A DNA stretch of 64,000 bases, from contig LQXN01000054.1 in assembly GCA_001648575.1 (NCBI GenBank), positions 1 to 64,000 of the forward strand, read 5' to 3'. The notes beneath the pieces are model-generated. The model saw only the letters and a program-made list of their open reading frames with translations, did no database searches and was not told the origin of the DNA. This document shows positions 49,841-59,130 of this stretch, one piece after another (within the stretch, counting starts at the first letter, position 1; each line of letters opens with the position of its first letter). This stretch comes from Sutcliffiella horikoshii DSM 8719. Lineage in GTDB: Bacteria > Bacillota > Bacilli > Bacillales > Bacillaceae_I. A program made the translations under genes and the position numbers.

Positions 49841-50956
49841 TTGACTGAATTTTCATTGTTCGAGAAAACCTCTTCGTATGACGGTGTTTATATGACTTTT
49901 ATGGTCAACAGGATCCAAATGCTATATTTTGCGATCATCATGCCAGTTTTTCTCATATACCCCTATATGATTTGGGTGATTGTCATCGTAGGCGGACTAT
50001 CACAGGTCAGTATATTCATGTTATCGAAATGGTTTACTTCCAAGTATGCATCCAAAGGCTACGAAGGTTTTGTAGATCTTTTCGGTGAGCGTATGGTACG
50101 GTTACTTTCTTTCATCGGAATCGGTTTCATTTTATTAAAAGTAACAGTAATCACACTCGGATATGTAGAAGTAGTACAACATTTTATCTTCCCTTCATTG
50201 AATACGAATTGGATGATCCTTTTCATTTTGCTTATTTGCTGGTATATTGCTTCACTAGGGATGGACAGTACGATCCGTTTCATCGTCATCGCTTTTTTGT
50301 TTACAGCTCCAATGTTCTTGTTATTATTGAACTTCCCTTTTCAGCCTTTTGCCACTATACATGATCTATTTCCGTTAATACCATATGAATGGACGATGAA
50401 ATCATGGAAAAGTGTGCTGTTTATATGGTCCGCCTTTTCTGGGCCAGAATATTTGGTTTTACTTGCACCTTGGTTCAATACGAGAGAAAAAATCCTCAAA
50501 TACATGACGATTGGAAATACATTTACCGTTTTTGAATATGTGTTTATATTCATTGCCTCTTTGTTTTTTTTCGGATCACATTATCTTAGAGAAAACAAAT
50601 TGCCGTTGATGGAAATGATACGCTACCTGAATTCTCCAGTGTTTGAGCGAATTGATATAATATTTATCTCTGTATACTTATTTCACTTTGTATTCGCCAT
50701 ATCAATCTTCCTGTTACTTTTTTATGGTGCCATTCGTATCACTCTGAAAAAATCGAAAGGTCAAACGACTCGATCAGGATTTGCATTATGTTGTTCCATA
50801 TTTATCCTTTGTTTAATGCTACTAAATGAATTATTTTGGAAAAATGCAACTGATCAAAACATTTTGTTGGAACTAGAGATATGGGCAGGAGCACTCACTT
50901 ATTTATTCGTACCATTACTTCTTTTCCTCTCTTTAAAGCGAAAGGTCCGTGACTAG
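49841..50956 (+). CDS. GerA-type spore germination protein, B subunit (permease)
   Basis: A 371-residue amino-acid-permease-like B subunit with about 10 helices, the likely germinant-binding protein. It begins MTEFSLFEKTSSYDGVYMTF at a TTG with AAGGAG 9 nt upstream. LSFIGIGFILLKVTVITLGY and LVLLAPWFNTREKILKYMTI are typical. It is coupled to the C gene, which starts 2 nt after its stop. Confidence 0.93.
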   Translation: MTEFSLFEKTSSYDGVYMTFMVNRIQMLYFAIIMPVFLIYPYMIWVIVIVGGLSQVSIFMLSKWFTSKYASKGYEGFVDLFGERMVRLLSFIGIGFILLKVTVITLGYVEVVQHFIFPSLNTNWMILFILLICWYIASLGMDSTIRFIVIAFLFTAPMFLLLLNFPFQPFATIHDLFPLIPYEWTMKSWKSVLFIWSAFSGPEYLVLLAPWFNTREKILKYMTIGNTFTVFEYVFIFIASLFFFGSHYLRENKLPLMEMIRYLNSPVFERIDIIFISVYLFHFVFAISIFLLLFYGAIRITLKKSKGQTTRSGFALCCSIFILCLMLLNELFWKNATDQNILLELEIWAGALTYLFVPLLLFLSLKRKVRD

Positions 50957-50957
50957 T

Positions 50958-52043
50958 ATGAAACATAAACATATCAAAATACATTTCGTCATTTTAGTTA
51001 ATATAATCTTTCTATCAAGTTGTTCGCCTATTGCAGAAAAAAACCTGATTGAAGAAATTGCACCTGTGACTTTTTGGTCGATTCAGAAAGGGGAGGAGGA
51101 GCACTACAGATTGAGCACGTTGATACCTCCCCTTGTAAAAGAAAAGAAACGCCTTTTGACTGTCCAAGTCGACTTGTTAAAAGAAGGCATGAAGGGGTTT
51201 AATTTAAAGTATTATAGAGAATTGAAAGTTGGACAACTCCGAATGCTGTTGATCAGTGATGAAATTGCAAAAGAAGGGATCATTCCATTGATTGATACGA
51301 TTTTGACAGATCCTGATATTTCTAACCGTTTGTATCTAGTCATTGTCAAAGGGGATTTTGATGAGTACATCAACAGTCAACTTGGAGCGCAAGAAGACCT
51401 GGATTACTATCTCTATCGAATGTTCAAGCATTACGATGGTCAAGGCAAGTTGACCGTTGTGAATTTGCATGAATTCATGAAAGCTCTCCATTCACCAGCG
51501 AATTCTCCTGTAGTGCCTGTATTTGAAGCTAGTAGTGGTAATTTCCAATATCAAGGTACTGGCATTTTTAAAAATGACCAATTGATTGAAACCACGAACT
51601 ACATGGAAGAGCAAATATACCAGCTTATCGGCAACGATCACTTTTTAAAGTATTTTCCGATCCGTGACTTATCTTTGGTTCTAGGCCATGTGACAGCCGA
51701 TGTCAATTGGTATATGGATAAGACATATTCTGAACTGAAGCTCACCGTTCAATTGAACGGACGGCTTGACGAGATTGCCAGGGAACATAACTTACTCACC
51801 CCGGATGAATTTTCAAAATTAGAGACGGAAATTGAATTGTATTTAGAAGAACAGACTACCAAGTTTATAAAAAAGCTTCAAGAAAATAAGGTTGATCCTT
51901 TCCAATTAAGAATGTATACCTTGAAACCTTTCTCAAAACCTCTTAATGGGGAGGAATGGTCAAACAGATGGGAACAGATGGAGCTCACAGTCGATTATGA
52001 CCTTAAAATCCAACCGCTAACAGATATCAAAACTGATGAATGA
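50958..52043 (+). CDS. Ger(x)C spore germination lipoprotein, C subunit
   Basis: A 361-residue lipoprotein. The signal ends in the lipobox LSSCSP with Cys near residue 23. The rest matches Ger(x)C: YYRELKVGQLRMLLISDEIA, then a C-terminal domain with LTVQLNGRLDEIAREHNLLT and LELYLEEQTTKFIKKLQEN. The short distance after gerB and AAAGG support the ATG at 50958; a GTG 9 nt upstream is less likely. Confidence 0.93.
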   Translation: MKHKHIKIHFVILVNIIFLSSCSPIAEKNLIEEIAPVTFWSIQKGEEEHYRLSTLIPPLVKEKKRLLTVQVDLLKEGMKGFNLKYYRELKVGQLRMLLISDEIAKEGIIPLIDTILTDPDISNRLYLVIVKGDFDEYINSQLGAQEDLDYYLYRMFKHYDGQGKLTVVNLHEFMKALHSPANSPVVPVFEASSGNFQYQGTGIFKNDQLIETTNYMEEQIYQLIGNDHFLKYFPIRDLSLVLGHVTADVNWYMDKTYSELKLTVQLNGRLDEIAREHNLLTPDEFSKLETEIELYLEEQTTKFIKKLQENKVDPFQLRMYTLKPFSKPLNGEEWSNRWEQMELTVDYDLKIQPLTDIKTDE

Positions 52044-52104
52044 AAGTGTGGACCCATAGATAGCCAAATCCTGATAATCCAGCACAAACATATAACCATT
52101 TCAC
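52027..52104 (-). CDS. possible 25-residue membrane peptide
   Basis: The minus strand reads GTG-initiated KWLYVCAGLSGFGYLWVHTF then IHQF and TGA. The composition looks like one membrane helix. The ribosome site is poor. It overlaps the 3' end of the C-subunit gene on the other strand. It may be real or chance. Confidence 0.25.
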   Translation of the reverse strand: MKWLYVCAGLSGFGYLWVHTFIHQF

Positions 52105-52110
52105 TTAAGC

Positions 52111-52194
52111 CTATTCCATCGTACCGACCGTATCTGCATGGTAGATCCCGGACCCAGTAATCCTCCAGTTGGAATTGTAATAATACCTGTTCAT
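52111..52194 (-). CDS. possible 27-residue peptide with strong ribosome site
   Basis: ATG AAC AGG follows AGGGGAGG by 7 nt. The product MNRYYYNSNWRITGSGIYHA ends DTVGTME and TAG. It is too short for a homology call. It lies 6 nt upstream of the 25-residue frame, so the two could be a mini-operon convergent with the ger operon. Confidence 0.35.
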   Translation of the reverse strand: MNRYYYNSNWRITGSGIYHADTVGTME

Positions 52195-52332
52195 ACTAGC
52201 GCCTCCCCTGCACACATATGATTGTTACAACTAACCTATGCTGGGCGCTGTACACATGTTCAGCCCACAACATCGTACAGGCACTTAATGGATCTATGGG
52301 TTATACACTAGAGGGAGAGGAGTGTGTCAGCT

Positions 52333-52542
52333 ATGCCTTGGCAACAAAAAATACCGTACTTAATGAATCAGCCTATTGGGGTTTCGTTTCTGGATGGGAC
52401 TGGGACTTCGGGGGTTTTATGTGGGGTCTCTGGCGGGAAGCTATTGGTGATGGAATACTTATATCAGGCGCAGTTTGCGTTGAAGCAGTATGATGTGTTT
52501 ACGGTGCAGGATATACATGGGTATCCGGGGTGTGCTGGTTAG
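52333..52542 (+). CDS. small conserved protein (PWQQKIPYLMNQPIG type)
   Basis: A 69-residue protein. MPWQQKIPYLMNQPIGVSFL, then GTGTSGVLCGVSGGKLLVME, YLYQAQFALKQY and a C-terminus VFTVQDIHGYPGCAG. The pattern recurs in small bacillary proteins I take to be spore-associated, with Cys and Pro-rich ends. AGGAG lies 10 nt upstream of the ATG; a GTG 9 nt before is too close. It follows the ger operon in the same direction. Confidence 0.6.
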   Translation: MPWQQKIPYLMNQPIGVSFLDGTGTSGVLCGVSGGKLLVMEYLYQAQFALKQYDVFTVQDIHGYPGCAG

Positions 52543-52551
52543 GTTTTTGAA

Positions 52552-52592
52552 CAAAAATGCTTTCCATAGTTCAGTCAACTAGTGGAAAGCAT
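52552..52592 (-). terminator. terminator of the GH31 gene (bidirectional stem)
   Basis: ATGCTTTCCA and TGGAAAGCAT arms with AGT/ACT extension; on the minus strand TTTTTGTTC follows. The same stem may also serve the small gene ending at 52542. Confidence 0.85.
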
Positions 52593-52680
52593 CCTTATAG
52601 TTTATTTTTGTTAGAGTATCATTTATTAATCCTGCCCCCAATACTTTGACGAAACTGGGATCAGGCATCGTACTACTGAA

Positions 52681-55065
52681 TTACTTAATATAATCTTGGA
52701 AGTCTATTGGAATATGAATAGTATTACCGGAAATCAACTTACCATCACCCTGGGTTTTTTCATTAATTGACACTTCTATTTCGTTGTTTACTCCATGTAT
52801 AATGAAAACTGCATTTTTCCAATCCGGTTGATACTGATCCTGTTCGACAGTAATAGATATTTTAAGTTTATTATCTTTCAGTTCCGCTTGAAAGCCACAT
52901 TCAAAAAAGGAACCTTCTTCATAAGCAAACGTTTTGCCATCATCTTCATAATACGTAAACGAGGATGTTCCATTTTCTGTCGGATAAAAATGAACCGTCA
53001 ATTCCGTTTCTTCCGTTTCGGTGGAGTTCTTTACGGTTCCTTGAGTAATAATTGCCCCTTCTTTAATAAAGATAGGTAATATTTCAAGCTTTGCTTCTAC
53101 GAGGTGGTGTTTTCCACCTTCTAACTTTTCTTCTGTCCAATAATTCACCCATTTGCCTTCTGGTAAATAAACCACACGATGGTACGTATCTGGTGTCACA
53201 ATCGGAGCTACAATCATATCGGAACCAATCATAAATTGGTCTGATAAATTAAACGTATTTTCATCATGTGGATATTCAAGGACTAATGGACGCATTACCG
53301 GAACCCCTGTCACACTTGAATCTTTAAATAAAGTGTATAAGTATGGTAACCATACATACCTCTCTTGGATATATTTTTTAACCACTTTTTCATATTCTTC
53401 ACCAAAAGACCAAGGTTCTTGGCGGGCGGATCCTAATACACTGTGATTTCTAAAGTACGGTGTAAATGTCCCGAATTGTGTCCATCGTGCAAGTAATTGC
53501 CCATTCGAATCATGTGCAAAACCTCCAACATCTGGCCCACAGAATGGTACACCTGAAACACCTAAATTCATACACATTGGGATAGCCATTTGTAAGTGTT
53601 CCCAGAAGCTGCGATTATCTCCGGTCCAAACTGAAGCATATCGTTGAACACCAGCATAACCAGCACGTGTCAATAAAAATGGGCGCTGACCGTTTAACTG
53701 CTTTTTCATTCCATCATACGTCGCTTCGCCCATTAATAAGCCGTATACATTATGCAGTTCACGGTGGGTTTTGGGATCTCCATCATTTTCATGCATGACT
53801 TTAACATCCATCGTTTTTGTTTCATTAAAAACAGCTGGTTCATTCATGTCATTCCAAATACCTTCAATACCTAAGTTTGTATAGAACTTATGCTTTTCGC
53901 CCCACCACTGACGCACTTCACTACTTGTAAAATCAGGAAATCCACTTTTACCTGGCCACACATCACCATAATAAATATTGCCTTCGATATATTTACAGAA
54001 ACGGTCTCCCCTAATAGCTTCTTGATAGATATCGTATTCAGGGTCTTCTTTTACACCTGGATCTACAATGGGAACTACATGAATTCCAGCTTCCTTTAGA
54101 TCTTGAATTAACCCTTTTGGATTCGGAAATCGTTCTTCATCAAATGTAAAAACACGATAACCGTCCATATAATGAATATCTAAGTAAATGGCATCGAGAG
54201 GAATATCTTTTTCCTTAAATATGTTTACTAATTCCCTTACTTCTTTTTCTGATTCGTAACTATAACGAGATTGATGATAGCCTAGAGCCCACTTTGGAGG
54301 AATTGGCATCTTTCCTGTAATTTCTGTGTACTGCCCGAGAACCGCTTTGGGCGTAGGACCAGCAAATACATAATAATCAAGCTGTCCTCCCTCAGCAGCA
54401 AAAGAATACGTTTCCTTAGACGACTTCATATCAAATACTGATTTATATGTATTATCAAAGAAAACACCATGTGCTATGCCATTTCTAATTGTCATGAAAT
54501 AAGGGATTGATTGATATAGTGCATCAATCTCAGGATTATGCGGTGCAAAAACATCGGAGTTCCACATTGTCATCTTTTCTCCACGTTTATCTAGAAAACT
54601 TGTTTTTTCACCAAATCCATAGTAGTGATCATCTTTGTTCATTTGTTTATAACATATCACTTCATTTTTTGCATTAAACCCCATACCAAATTCTTTTTCA
54701 CTTAAAATTAAACCGCCAGTATTATCAAAGATAGAGATTAAAAGTGGATCCTTATTGATTAATAAAGTAAGTTTTCCGCTTGAAATATGAATCTCATCTC
54801 CACCTTCTTGAACTGATACTTCACAGCTTTCTGGCTCCTTAACAACTGCAAAGCTAGATTTAAGGGAAGGTTTTTGTTTTGGATTCATGATAATTCTAAC
54901 AATATCATCTCGATAAAAAAGAATGGAAACAAATCCATATTTACAGTTTAGATGAAATTTATTTCCTTCTAATTCATAATTAATAATTGAACCTAAATTT
55001 TGATAGAGCTTATTCTTCTTCTTGTTATTATTTTCAGGTATAATGGCAAAACTTGTATCTTGCAT
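52681..55065 (-). CDS. GH31-family alpha-glucosidase
   Basis: A 794-residue cytosolic enzyme. An N-terminal beta domain (to about 230) precedes the TIM barrel. The nucleophile Asp lies in GIWNDMNEPAVF and the acid/base in ASVWTGDNRSFWEHL; PPKWALGYHQSRYSYESEKE is a family signature. The C-terminal part is beta-sandwich. It cleaves terminal alpha-glucose from maltodextrins or isomalto-oligosaccharides. No signal peptide. A LacI operator lies 18 nt upstream of the start, and AGGAGG precedes the ATG. Confidence 0.95.
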   Translation of the reverse strand: MQDTSFAIIPENNNKKKNKLYQNLGSIINYELEGNKFHLNCKYGFVSILFYRDDIVRIIMNPKQKPSLKSSFAVVKEPESCEVSVQEGGDEIHISSGKLTLLINKDPLLISIFDNTGGLILSEKEFGMGFNAKNEVICYKQMNKDDHYYGFGEKTSFLDKRGEKMTMWNSDVFAPHNPEIDALYQSIPYFMTIRNGIAHGVFFDNTYKSVFDMKSSKETYSFAAEGGQLDYYVFAGPTPKAVLGQYTEITGKMPIPPKWALGYHQSRYSYESEKEVRELVNIFKEKDIPLDAIYLDIHYMDGYRVFTFDEERFPNPKGLIQDLKEAGIHVVPIVDPGVKEDPEYDIYQEAIRGDRFCKYIEGNIYYGDVWPGKSGFPDFTSSEVRQWWGEKHKFYTNLGIEGIWNDMNEPAVFNETKTMDVKVMHENDGDPKTHRELHNVYGLLMGEATYDGMKKQLNGQRPFLLTRAGYAGVQRYASVWTGDNRSFWEHLQMAIPMCMNLGVSGVPFCGPDVGGFAHDSNGQLLARWTQFGTFTPYFRNHSVLGSARQEPWSFGEEYEKVVKKYIQERYVWLPYLYTLFKDSSVTGVPVMRPLVLEYPHDENTFNLSDQFMIGSDMIVAPIVTPDTYHRVVYLPEGKWVNYWTEEKLEGGKHHLVEAKLEILPIFIKEGAIITQGTVKNSTETEETELTVHFYPTENGTSSFTYYEDDGKTFAYEEGSFFECGFQAELKDNKLKISITVEQDQYQPDWKNAVFIIHGVNNEIEVSINEKTQGDGKLISGNTIHIPIDFQDYIK

Positions 55066-55082
55066 ATAACTTCCTCCTATAG

Positions 55083-55096
55083 GTTAACCGGTTAAC
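55083..55096. promoter_or_regulatory. LacI-type operator upstream of the GH31 gene
   Basis: GTTAACCGGTTAAC, a perfect 14-bp palindrome with a CCGG centre, also found at 62900. It lies between the regulator stop and the GH31 start. Confidence 0.8.
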
Positions 55097-55116
55097 TTGA
55101 CAAAGAATCAACAAAT

Positions 55117-56160
55117 TTAAATAGACTTTGTTGACTCTCTGATAATTAATTTAACTGGTAGTTCTACTGTTTTATTCTCAACCATTTGAGTTGAACTTCC
55201 GCCGTTATTTATAGATTTTAAAATTAAATCAGTAGCTACTTTCCCTTTATTAAAAATATCTTGGTTAATGGTAGTTAAGCTAGGTGAGATATATTCACAT
55301 ATACTCAAATCATCGAATCCGACAATTGAATAATCATCAGGGATATGTTTGTTGTTTTTTTGGAACGCTTTGATCATGCCAATTGCCAATATATCTGAAA
55401 CAGTTACAAACGCAGTGACTTCTTCCCCGCTATTCAGTATATGCTCTCCTACTTGAACCCCGTGTTCGAAGGTAATATCGTAACTTTCAAATACGAGTCG
55501 TTCATTAAATGAGATACCCGACTCTTTGAGCACTTTCTTAAATCCTTCAAATCGTTTAATATCGACCGGACTTAATGTAAGATTCGTACCCACAAATCCA
55601 ATATTTTTATGCCCCAATTCAACTAGGTGTTTTGTAGCTAAATAGCCGCCCAATTCATCATCAATTTTGACATTGTTATACTGATTCGTATATTCCTCGT
55701 AAGTATCGATCAACACTATCGGAATATCCAGTTTCTTCATTTCCCTATATAATCTTTCTGGGAAAATGCCTAAAATAATCAATCCATCTAAGTTTCTTTT
55801 AATTACCCACTCTCTACACTCTTCCGGGTTTCCAACACCAGTAATCATCGTATCAAAATTATTTTCCCTTGCGACCATTTCAACTCCGCTGAGAAAATCA
55901 TGATAATACTGGTTTTTTTTAAACATTGATGCAGGTGAATTCTCAATTAATGGAACCATTACTCCTACAATATTAGATTTCCTTTTAGATAAGCTAATAG
56001 CAGTGAAATCTGGGGAGTAGTTTAGTTCCTTGATTGAGGAAAGGACTTTTAATTTTGTCTCTTCAGATACTTTTTTCACACCATTCACTACATAAGAAAC
56101 GGTTGCATGGGAGACACCTGCATGTTTAGCTACATCGCGAATTGTTAATTTTTTATTCAT
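55117..56160 (-). CDS. LacI-family maltodextrin regulator
   Basis: A 347-residue repressor. The HTH is LTIRDVAKHAGVSHATVSYV followed by the hinge helix NGVKKVSEETK. The periplasmic-binding-like effector domain starts at about 60 (NIVGVMVPLIENSPASMF) and includes VGFDDLSICEYISPSLTTIN. GGAGGG lies 4-9 nt before the ATG. It presumably represses the flanking sugar genes through GTTAACCGGTTAAC sites, and its own gene through 56173. Confidence 0.93.
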   Translation of the reverse strand: MNKKLTIRDVAKHAGVSHATVSYVVNGVKKVSEETKLKVLSSIKELNYSPDFTAISLSKRKSNIVGVMVPLIENSPASMFKKNQYYHDFLSGVEMVARENNFDTMITGVGNPEECREWVIKRNLDGLIILGIFPERLYREMKKLDIPIVLIDTYEEYTNQYNNVKIDDELGGYLATKHLVELGHKNIGFVGTNLTLSPVDIKRFEGFKKVLKESGISFNERLVFESYDITFEHGVQVGEHILNSGEEVTAFVTVSDILAIGMIKAFQKNNKHIPDDYSIVGFDDLSICEYISPSLTTINQDIFNKGKVATDLILKSINNGGSSTQMVENKTVELPVKLIIRESTKSI

Positions 56161-56172
56161 TTCTCCCTCCAA

Positions 56173-56186
56173 GGTAACCGGTAAAC
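56173..56186. promoter_or_regulatory. LacI-type operator at the regulator gene
   Basis: GGTAACCGGTAAAC, a 14-bp imperfect version of GTTAACCGGTTAAC, 13 nt upstream of the regulator ATG. It suggests autoregulation. Confidence 0.7.
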
Positions 56187-56265
56187 AAGATATTAATGTT
56201 TATTCGATATGATATTTGTATTATAGCAAGAGAGAAAATTAAAAGTAATTATTCCGTAAAAAAAA

Positions 56266-57549
56266 TCATCCACTCTGAACTAAGATTAGAAATTCCCAAG
56301 GCTTCAATTCAATCATTTGATTCTGGCCCCAATCAAATTTGGATTCAGAAAAATAACATTGATAACTGCCATCAGATGAACTAGTAGTTAAAGTTGTAGA
56401 TGCATCAGCAGCTGACAAGTTCATTATCACCAGTAACTTATTTGCACCTTTTTCTCGTTCAAACGCCAGTATTTGCTCATTTCCACTTTCAAGAAATATT
56501 ACCGTTCCTCCAGAATTCCCATTCCAAAGGGCTTGGTTTTCTTTTTTCATGTGAATCAACTTCGTATAAAAGGACTGCATGGAAAGGTCTGACCAATCAA
56601 TTGTATCTTTCACAAAAAATTCCAACCTCTTATTAAGTCCTGCTTCCTCCCCAGAGTAGATTAATGGAATACCTGGTAAAGTAAAGGTTAAAACTGCCAT
56701 CGTTTTTTCCGATTCACCGTAAAGCTCGAAGGTAGTATTCCCTGAATTCATATCATGATTAGTAATAAAGTGCATCGGATATGTACCTTCAGGGTAAATC
56801 TCTTCTACATCAGCTAAATAATTCTTAATATCCTGTGCACTTTTCTTTCCATTAGCAATATCCTTTAAAATGTGAGTAAGCTGCCAACCATAGTTACAAT
56901 TAAATGCTTTCTCTAATAATTCATACATTTTATCGTCTTCAGCAAGCATAAATACCGGCTTGATTTTATCCAGTTCTTTTCTTGCCGTTTCCCAAAAATC
57001 CACAGGTACCCCGTTTGCGTAATCTGCACGATACCCGTCAACATTCACTTCCGCAACCCAATATTTCATTACATTTATCATCTCAGAACGCATGTCATTA
57101 TCTTCAAAATTTAATTGAGCAACATCTGGCCAGTGAAACTCTTGCGGATGGATTATCTCACCGTTACTATCGCATTGATACCAATGAGGCTTTTCCTCTA
57201 TCCATTTATGGTCCCATCCTGTGTGGTTTGCCACTAAGTCGAGTATGACTTTAAACCCCATTTCATGAGCTTTATCTACTAACCTTTTGAAGTCATTCAT
57301 TGTTCCGAATTCAGGATTAACCTTTTTATAATCTTGGACAGCGTAGTATGAACCTAATGTTCCATTACGCTTTTTTTCAGAAATAGGATGTATTGGCATA
57401 AACCAAAGAATATCAACACCCAAATTCTTAAGTCGAGGTAGATGAGTTTCAAAAGCTTCAAAGGTTCCTTCTGGTGTATATTGTCTTATATTGACCTCAT
57501 AAATCACTGCTTTTTCTAACCAATTTATCATTCGCGAATCAGGCAACAT
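56266..57549 (-). CDS. GH13 alpha-amylase-type enzyme, cytosolic
   Basis: A 427-residue compact GH13 enzyme without signal peptide. The barrel has DILWFMPIHPI, region I DLVANHTG, region II DGYRADYAN (nucleophile Asp), region III VFMLAEDDK (acid Glu) and region IV FITNHDMNS. GSSLGSYYAVQDYKK-type loops match its neighbour. Lacking the N-terminal CBM34, it is a maltogenic or dextrin-cleaving enzyme rather than a neopullulanase. AGGAAGTGAGAT lies before the ATG. Confidence 0.93.
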   Translation of the reverse strand: MLPDSRMINWLEKAVIYEVNIRQYTPEGTFEAFETHLPRLKNLGVDILWFMPIHPISEKKRNGTLGSYYAVQDYKKVNPEFGTMNDFKRLVDKAHEMGFKVILDLVANHTGWDHKWIEEKPHWYQCDSNGEIIHPQEFHWPDVAQLNFEDNDMRSEMINVMKYWVAEVNVDGYRADYANGVPVDFWETARKELDKIKPVFMLAEDDKMYELLEKAFNCNYGWQLTHILKDIANGKKSAQDIKNYLADVEEIYPEGTYPMHFITNHDMNSGNTTFELYGESEKTMAVLTFTLPGIPLIYSGEEAGLNKRLEFFVKDTIDWSDLSMQSFYTKLIHMKKENQALWNGNSGGTVIFLESGNEQILAFEREKGANKLLVIMNLSAADASTTLTTSSSDGSYQCYFSESKFDWGQNQMIELKPWEFLILVQSG

Positions 57550-57593
57550 TATATCTCACTTCCTAGTAACATTTTCTATAGAACAATTCCGTA

Positions 57594-59024
57594 TTATTTA
57601 TAAAAGATACGATATTCCCACGGTCCTAGCTGATATGTTTCTTCTTCTCCTAATGTTTCGCTTTGGTCCCCCTGAAATAGCTGGAACTCTCCTTCTAATC
57701 CAATTTCAACAGTGCCTTCAATATCCTCAGAGGATATATTCATAATTACGATAACCTTGCTATCATCCTTTTCTCTTATAAAAGCTAGGATACGGTCATC
57801 AGACGTATCTAGAAAGTTGATAGCTCCTCCAGCACTTCCATTCCATAAAGCTTGATTTTCCTTTTTCAATTGTATTAATTCTTTATAGAAGTCTTGCATC
57901 TTCATATCGGACCAGTCGATTTCGTCCTTCTCAAAAAACTCTAAACTTTTTTTATCTCCTGCTTCTTGTCCAGAGTATATTAGCGGAATACCAGGGACCA
58001 TGAAATACAATGCTGCCATCGCTTCGGACGCTTCACCAAGTCGCTCGTCAATTATTCCTTGCCAAGAATTTTCATCATGATTTGTAAGGAATTGCAAAGG
58101 ATACGTACCTTCGGGATACGCACTTTCTGCCCAAGCGAAATGCGATTTTACCGCTCTTGCACCTCTCTTACCATTTGCAATATCATTCATTATGTGATGA
58201 AAGCCCCAGCCCCAATTTACGAAAAAGGCTTCATTCAATAAATCAAAAACTCGATCATCCTCGGCTAACATGAATACAGGTTTAACCTCATTTAATTGAG
58301 CACTGATGTTCTCCCAAAAATCAACAGGCACACCTGATGCGTAGTCAGCCCGGAATCCATCAACATCGAATTCTTCTACCCAAAATAGCATAGTGTCCTT
58401 CATTTCTTGGCGCATATCATCATTTTCGAAATTTAATTGTGCAACATCAGTCCAATTAAATTCTTGTGGATGAATGATTTCCCCATTACTGTTTTGTTCG
58501 TACCAGTTTGGATTTTCATCAATCCATACATGATCCCAGCCTGTATGATTGGCGACCCAGTCTAAAATGACATACATGCCCATGTCATGCGCAGTATCGA
58601 CTAAATCTTTAAAGTCCTCCAATGTACCGAATTCGGGATTAACTTCTTTATAATCTTTCACTGCATAATATGACCCTAGCGTCCCAATTCTTTCTTCTTC
58701 CGCAATTGGGTGAATAGGCATAAGCCACAGAATGTCCACCCCTAGTTCTTGAAGACGGGGAAGATGATTTTTAAACGCTTCAAACGTCCCCTCTGGAGTA
58801 TACTGTCTAACATTCACCTCATAAATAACGGAATCCTTCGACCAGTCAGGAATCTTTGCATTGCTGGTTTTTTTTGGTTCATTGATCTCTTTTTCATCAA
58901 CTGATTCCTGATTTGTTTCTTCTTCATCCATACTGTTTTGCTCTGTAACAGACTGTTCATTTGCTTGACAAGCTACTAATGTTATAAGGAGTATCACAAG
59001 TAATAATTGTTTGATTTTAAACAT
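57594..59024 (-). CDS. GH13 alpha-amylase, extracellular lipoprotein
   Basis: A 476-residue paralogue of the downstream gene with a lipoprotein signal (MFKIKQLLLVILLITLVAC, lipobox LVAC at Cys19) and an acidic linker (EEETNQESVDEKEI). The catalytic regions DWVANHTG, DGFRADYASG, VFMLAEDDR and FLTNHDENS match those of the cytosolic enzyme. It is expected to act on the outer membrane face, cutting starch for the transporter. AAGGAG lies 7 nt before the ATG; a longer frame upstream lacks a ribosome site. Confidence 0.95.
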   Translation of the reverse strand: MFKIKQLLLVILLITLVACQANEQSVTEQNSMDEEETNQESVDEKEINEPKKTSNAKIPDWSKDSVIYEVNVRQYTPEGTFEAFKNHLPRLQELGVDILWLMPIHPIAEEERIGTLGSYYAVKDYKEVNPEFGTLEDFKDLVDTAHDMGMYVILDWVANHTGWDHVWIDENPNWYEQNSNGEIIHPQEFNWTDVAQLNFENDDMRQEMKDTMLFWVEEFDVDGFRADYASGVPVDFWENISAQLNEVKPVFMLAEDDRVFDLLNEAFFVNWGWGFHHIMNDIANGKRGARAVKSHFAWAESAYPEGTYPLQFLTNHDENSWQGIIDERLGEASEAMAALYFMVPGIPLIYSGQEAGDKKSLEFFEKDEIDWSDMKMQDFYKELIQLKKENQALWNGSAGGAINFLDTSDDRILAFIREKDDSKVIVIMNISSEDIEGTVEIGLEGEFQLFQGDQSETLGEEETYQLGPWEYRIFYK

Positions 59025-59130
59025 ATTTTCTCCTTTCATCCATTTATCAAATAAAGAGCAACGTATGACCATTGTGTTGTAATCATGAATCGTAAATCAG
59101 TCTATTATCGAGTAAATTTAATACTCAGCC

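Noticed and set aside
52218-52493. 91-codon frame overlapping the small protein after the ger operon
   Set aside because: It is a different frame from the conserved PWQQKIPYL protein and lacks a ribosome site; the conserved frame is the real one.
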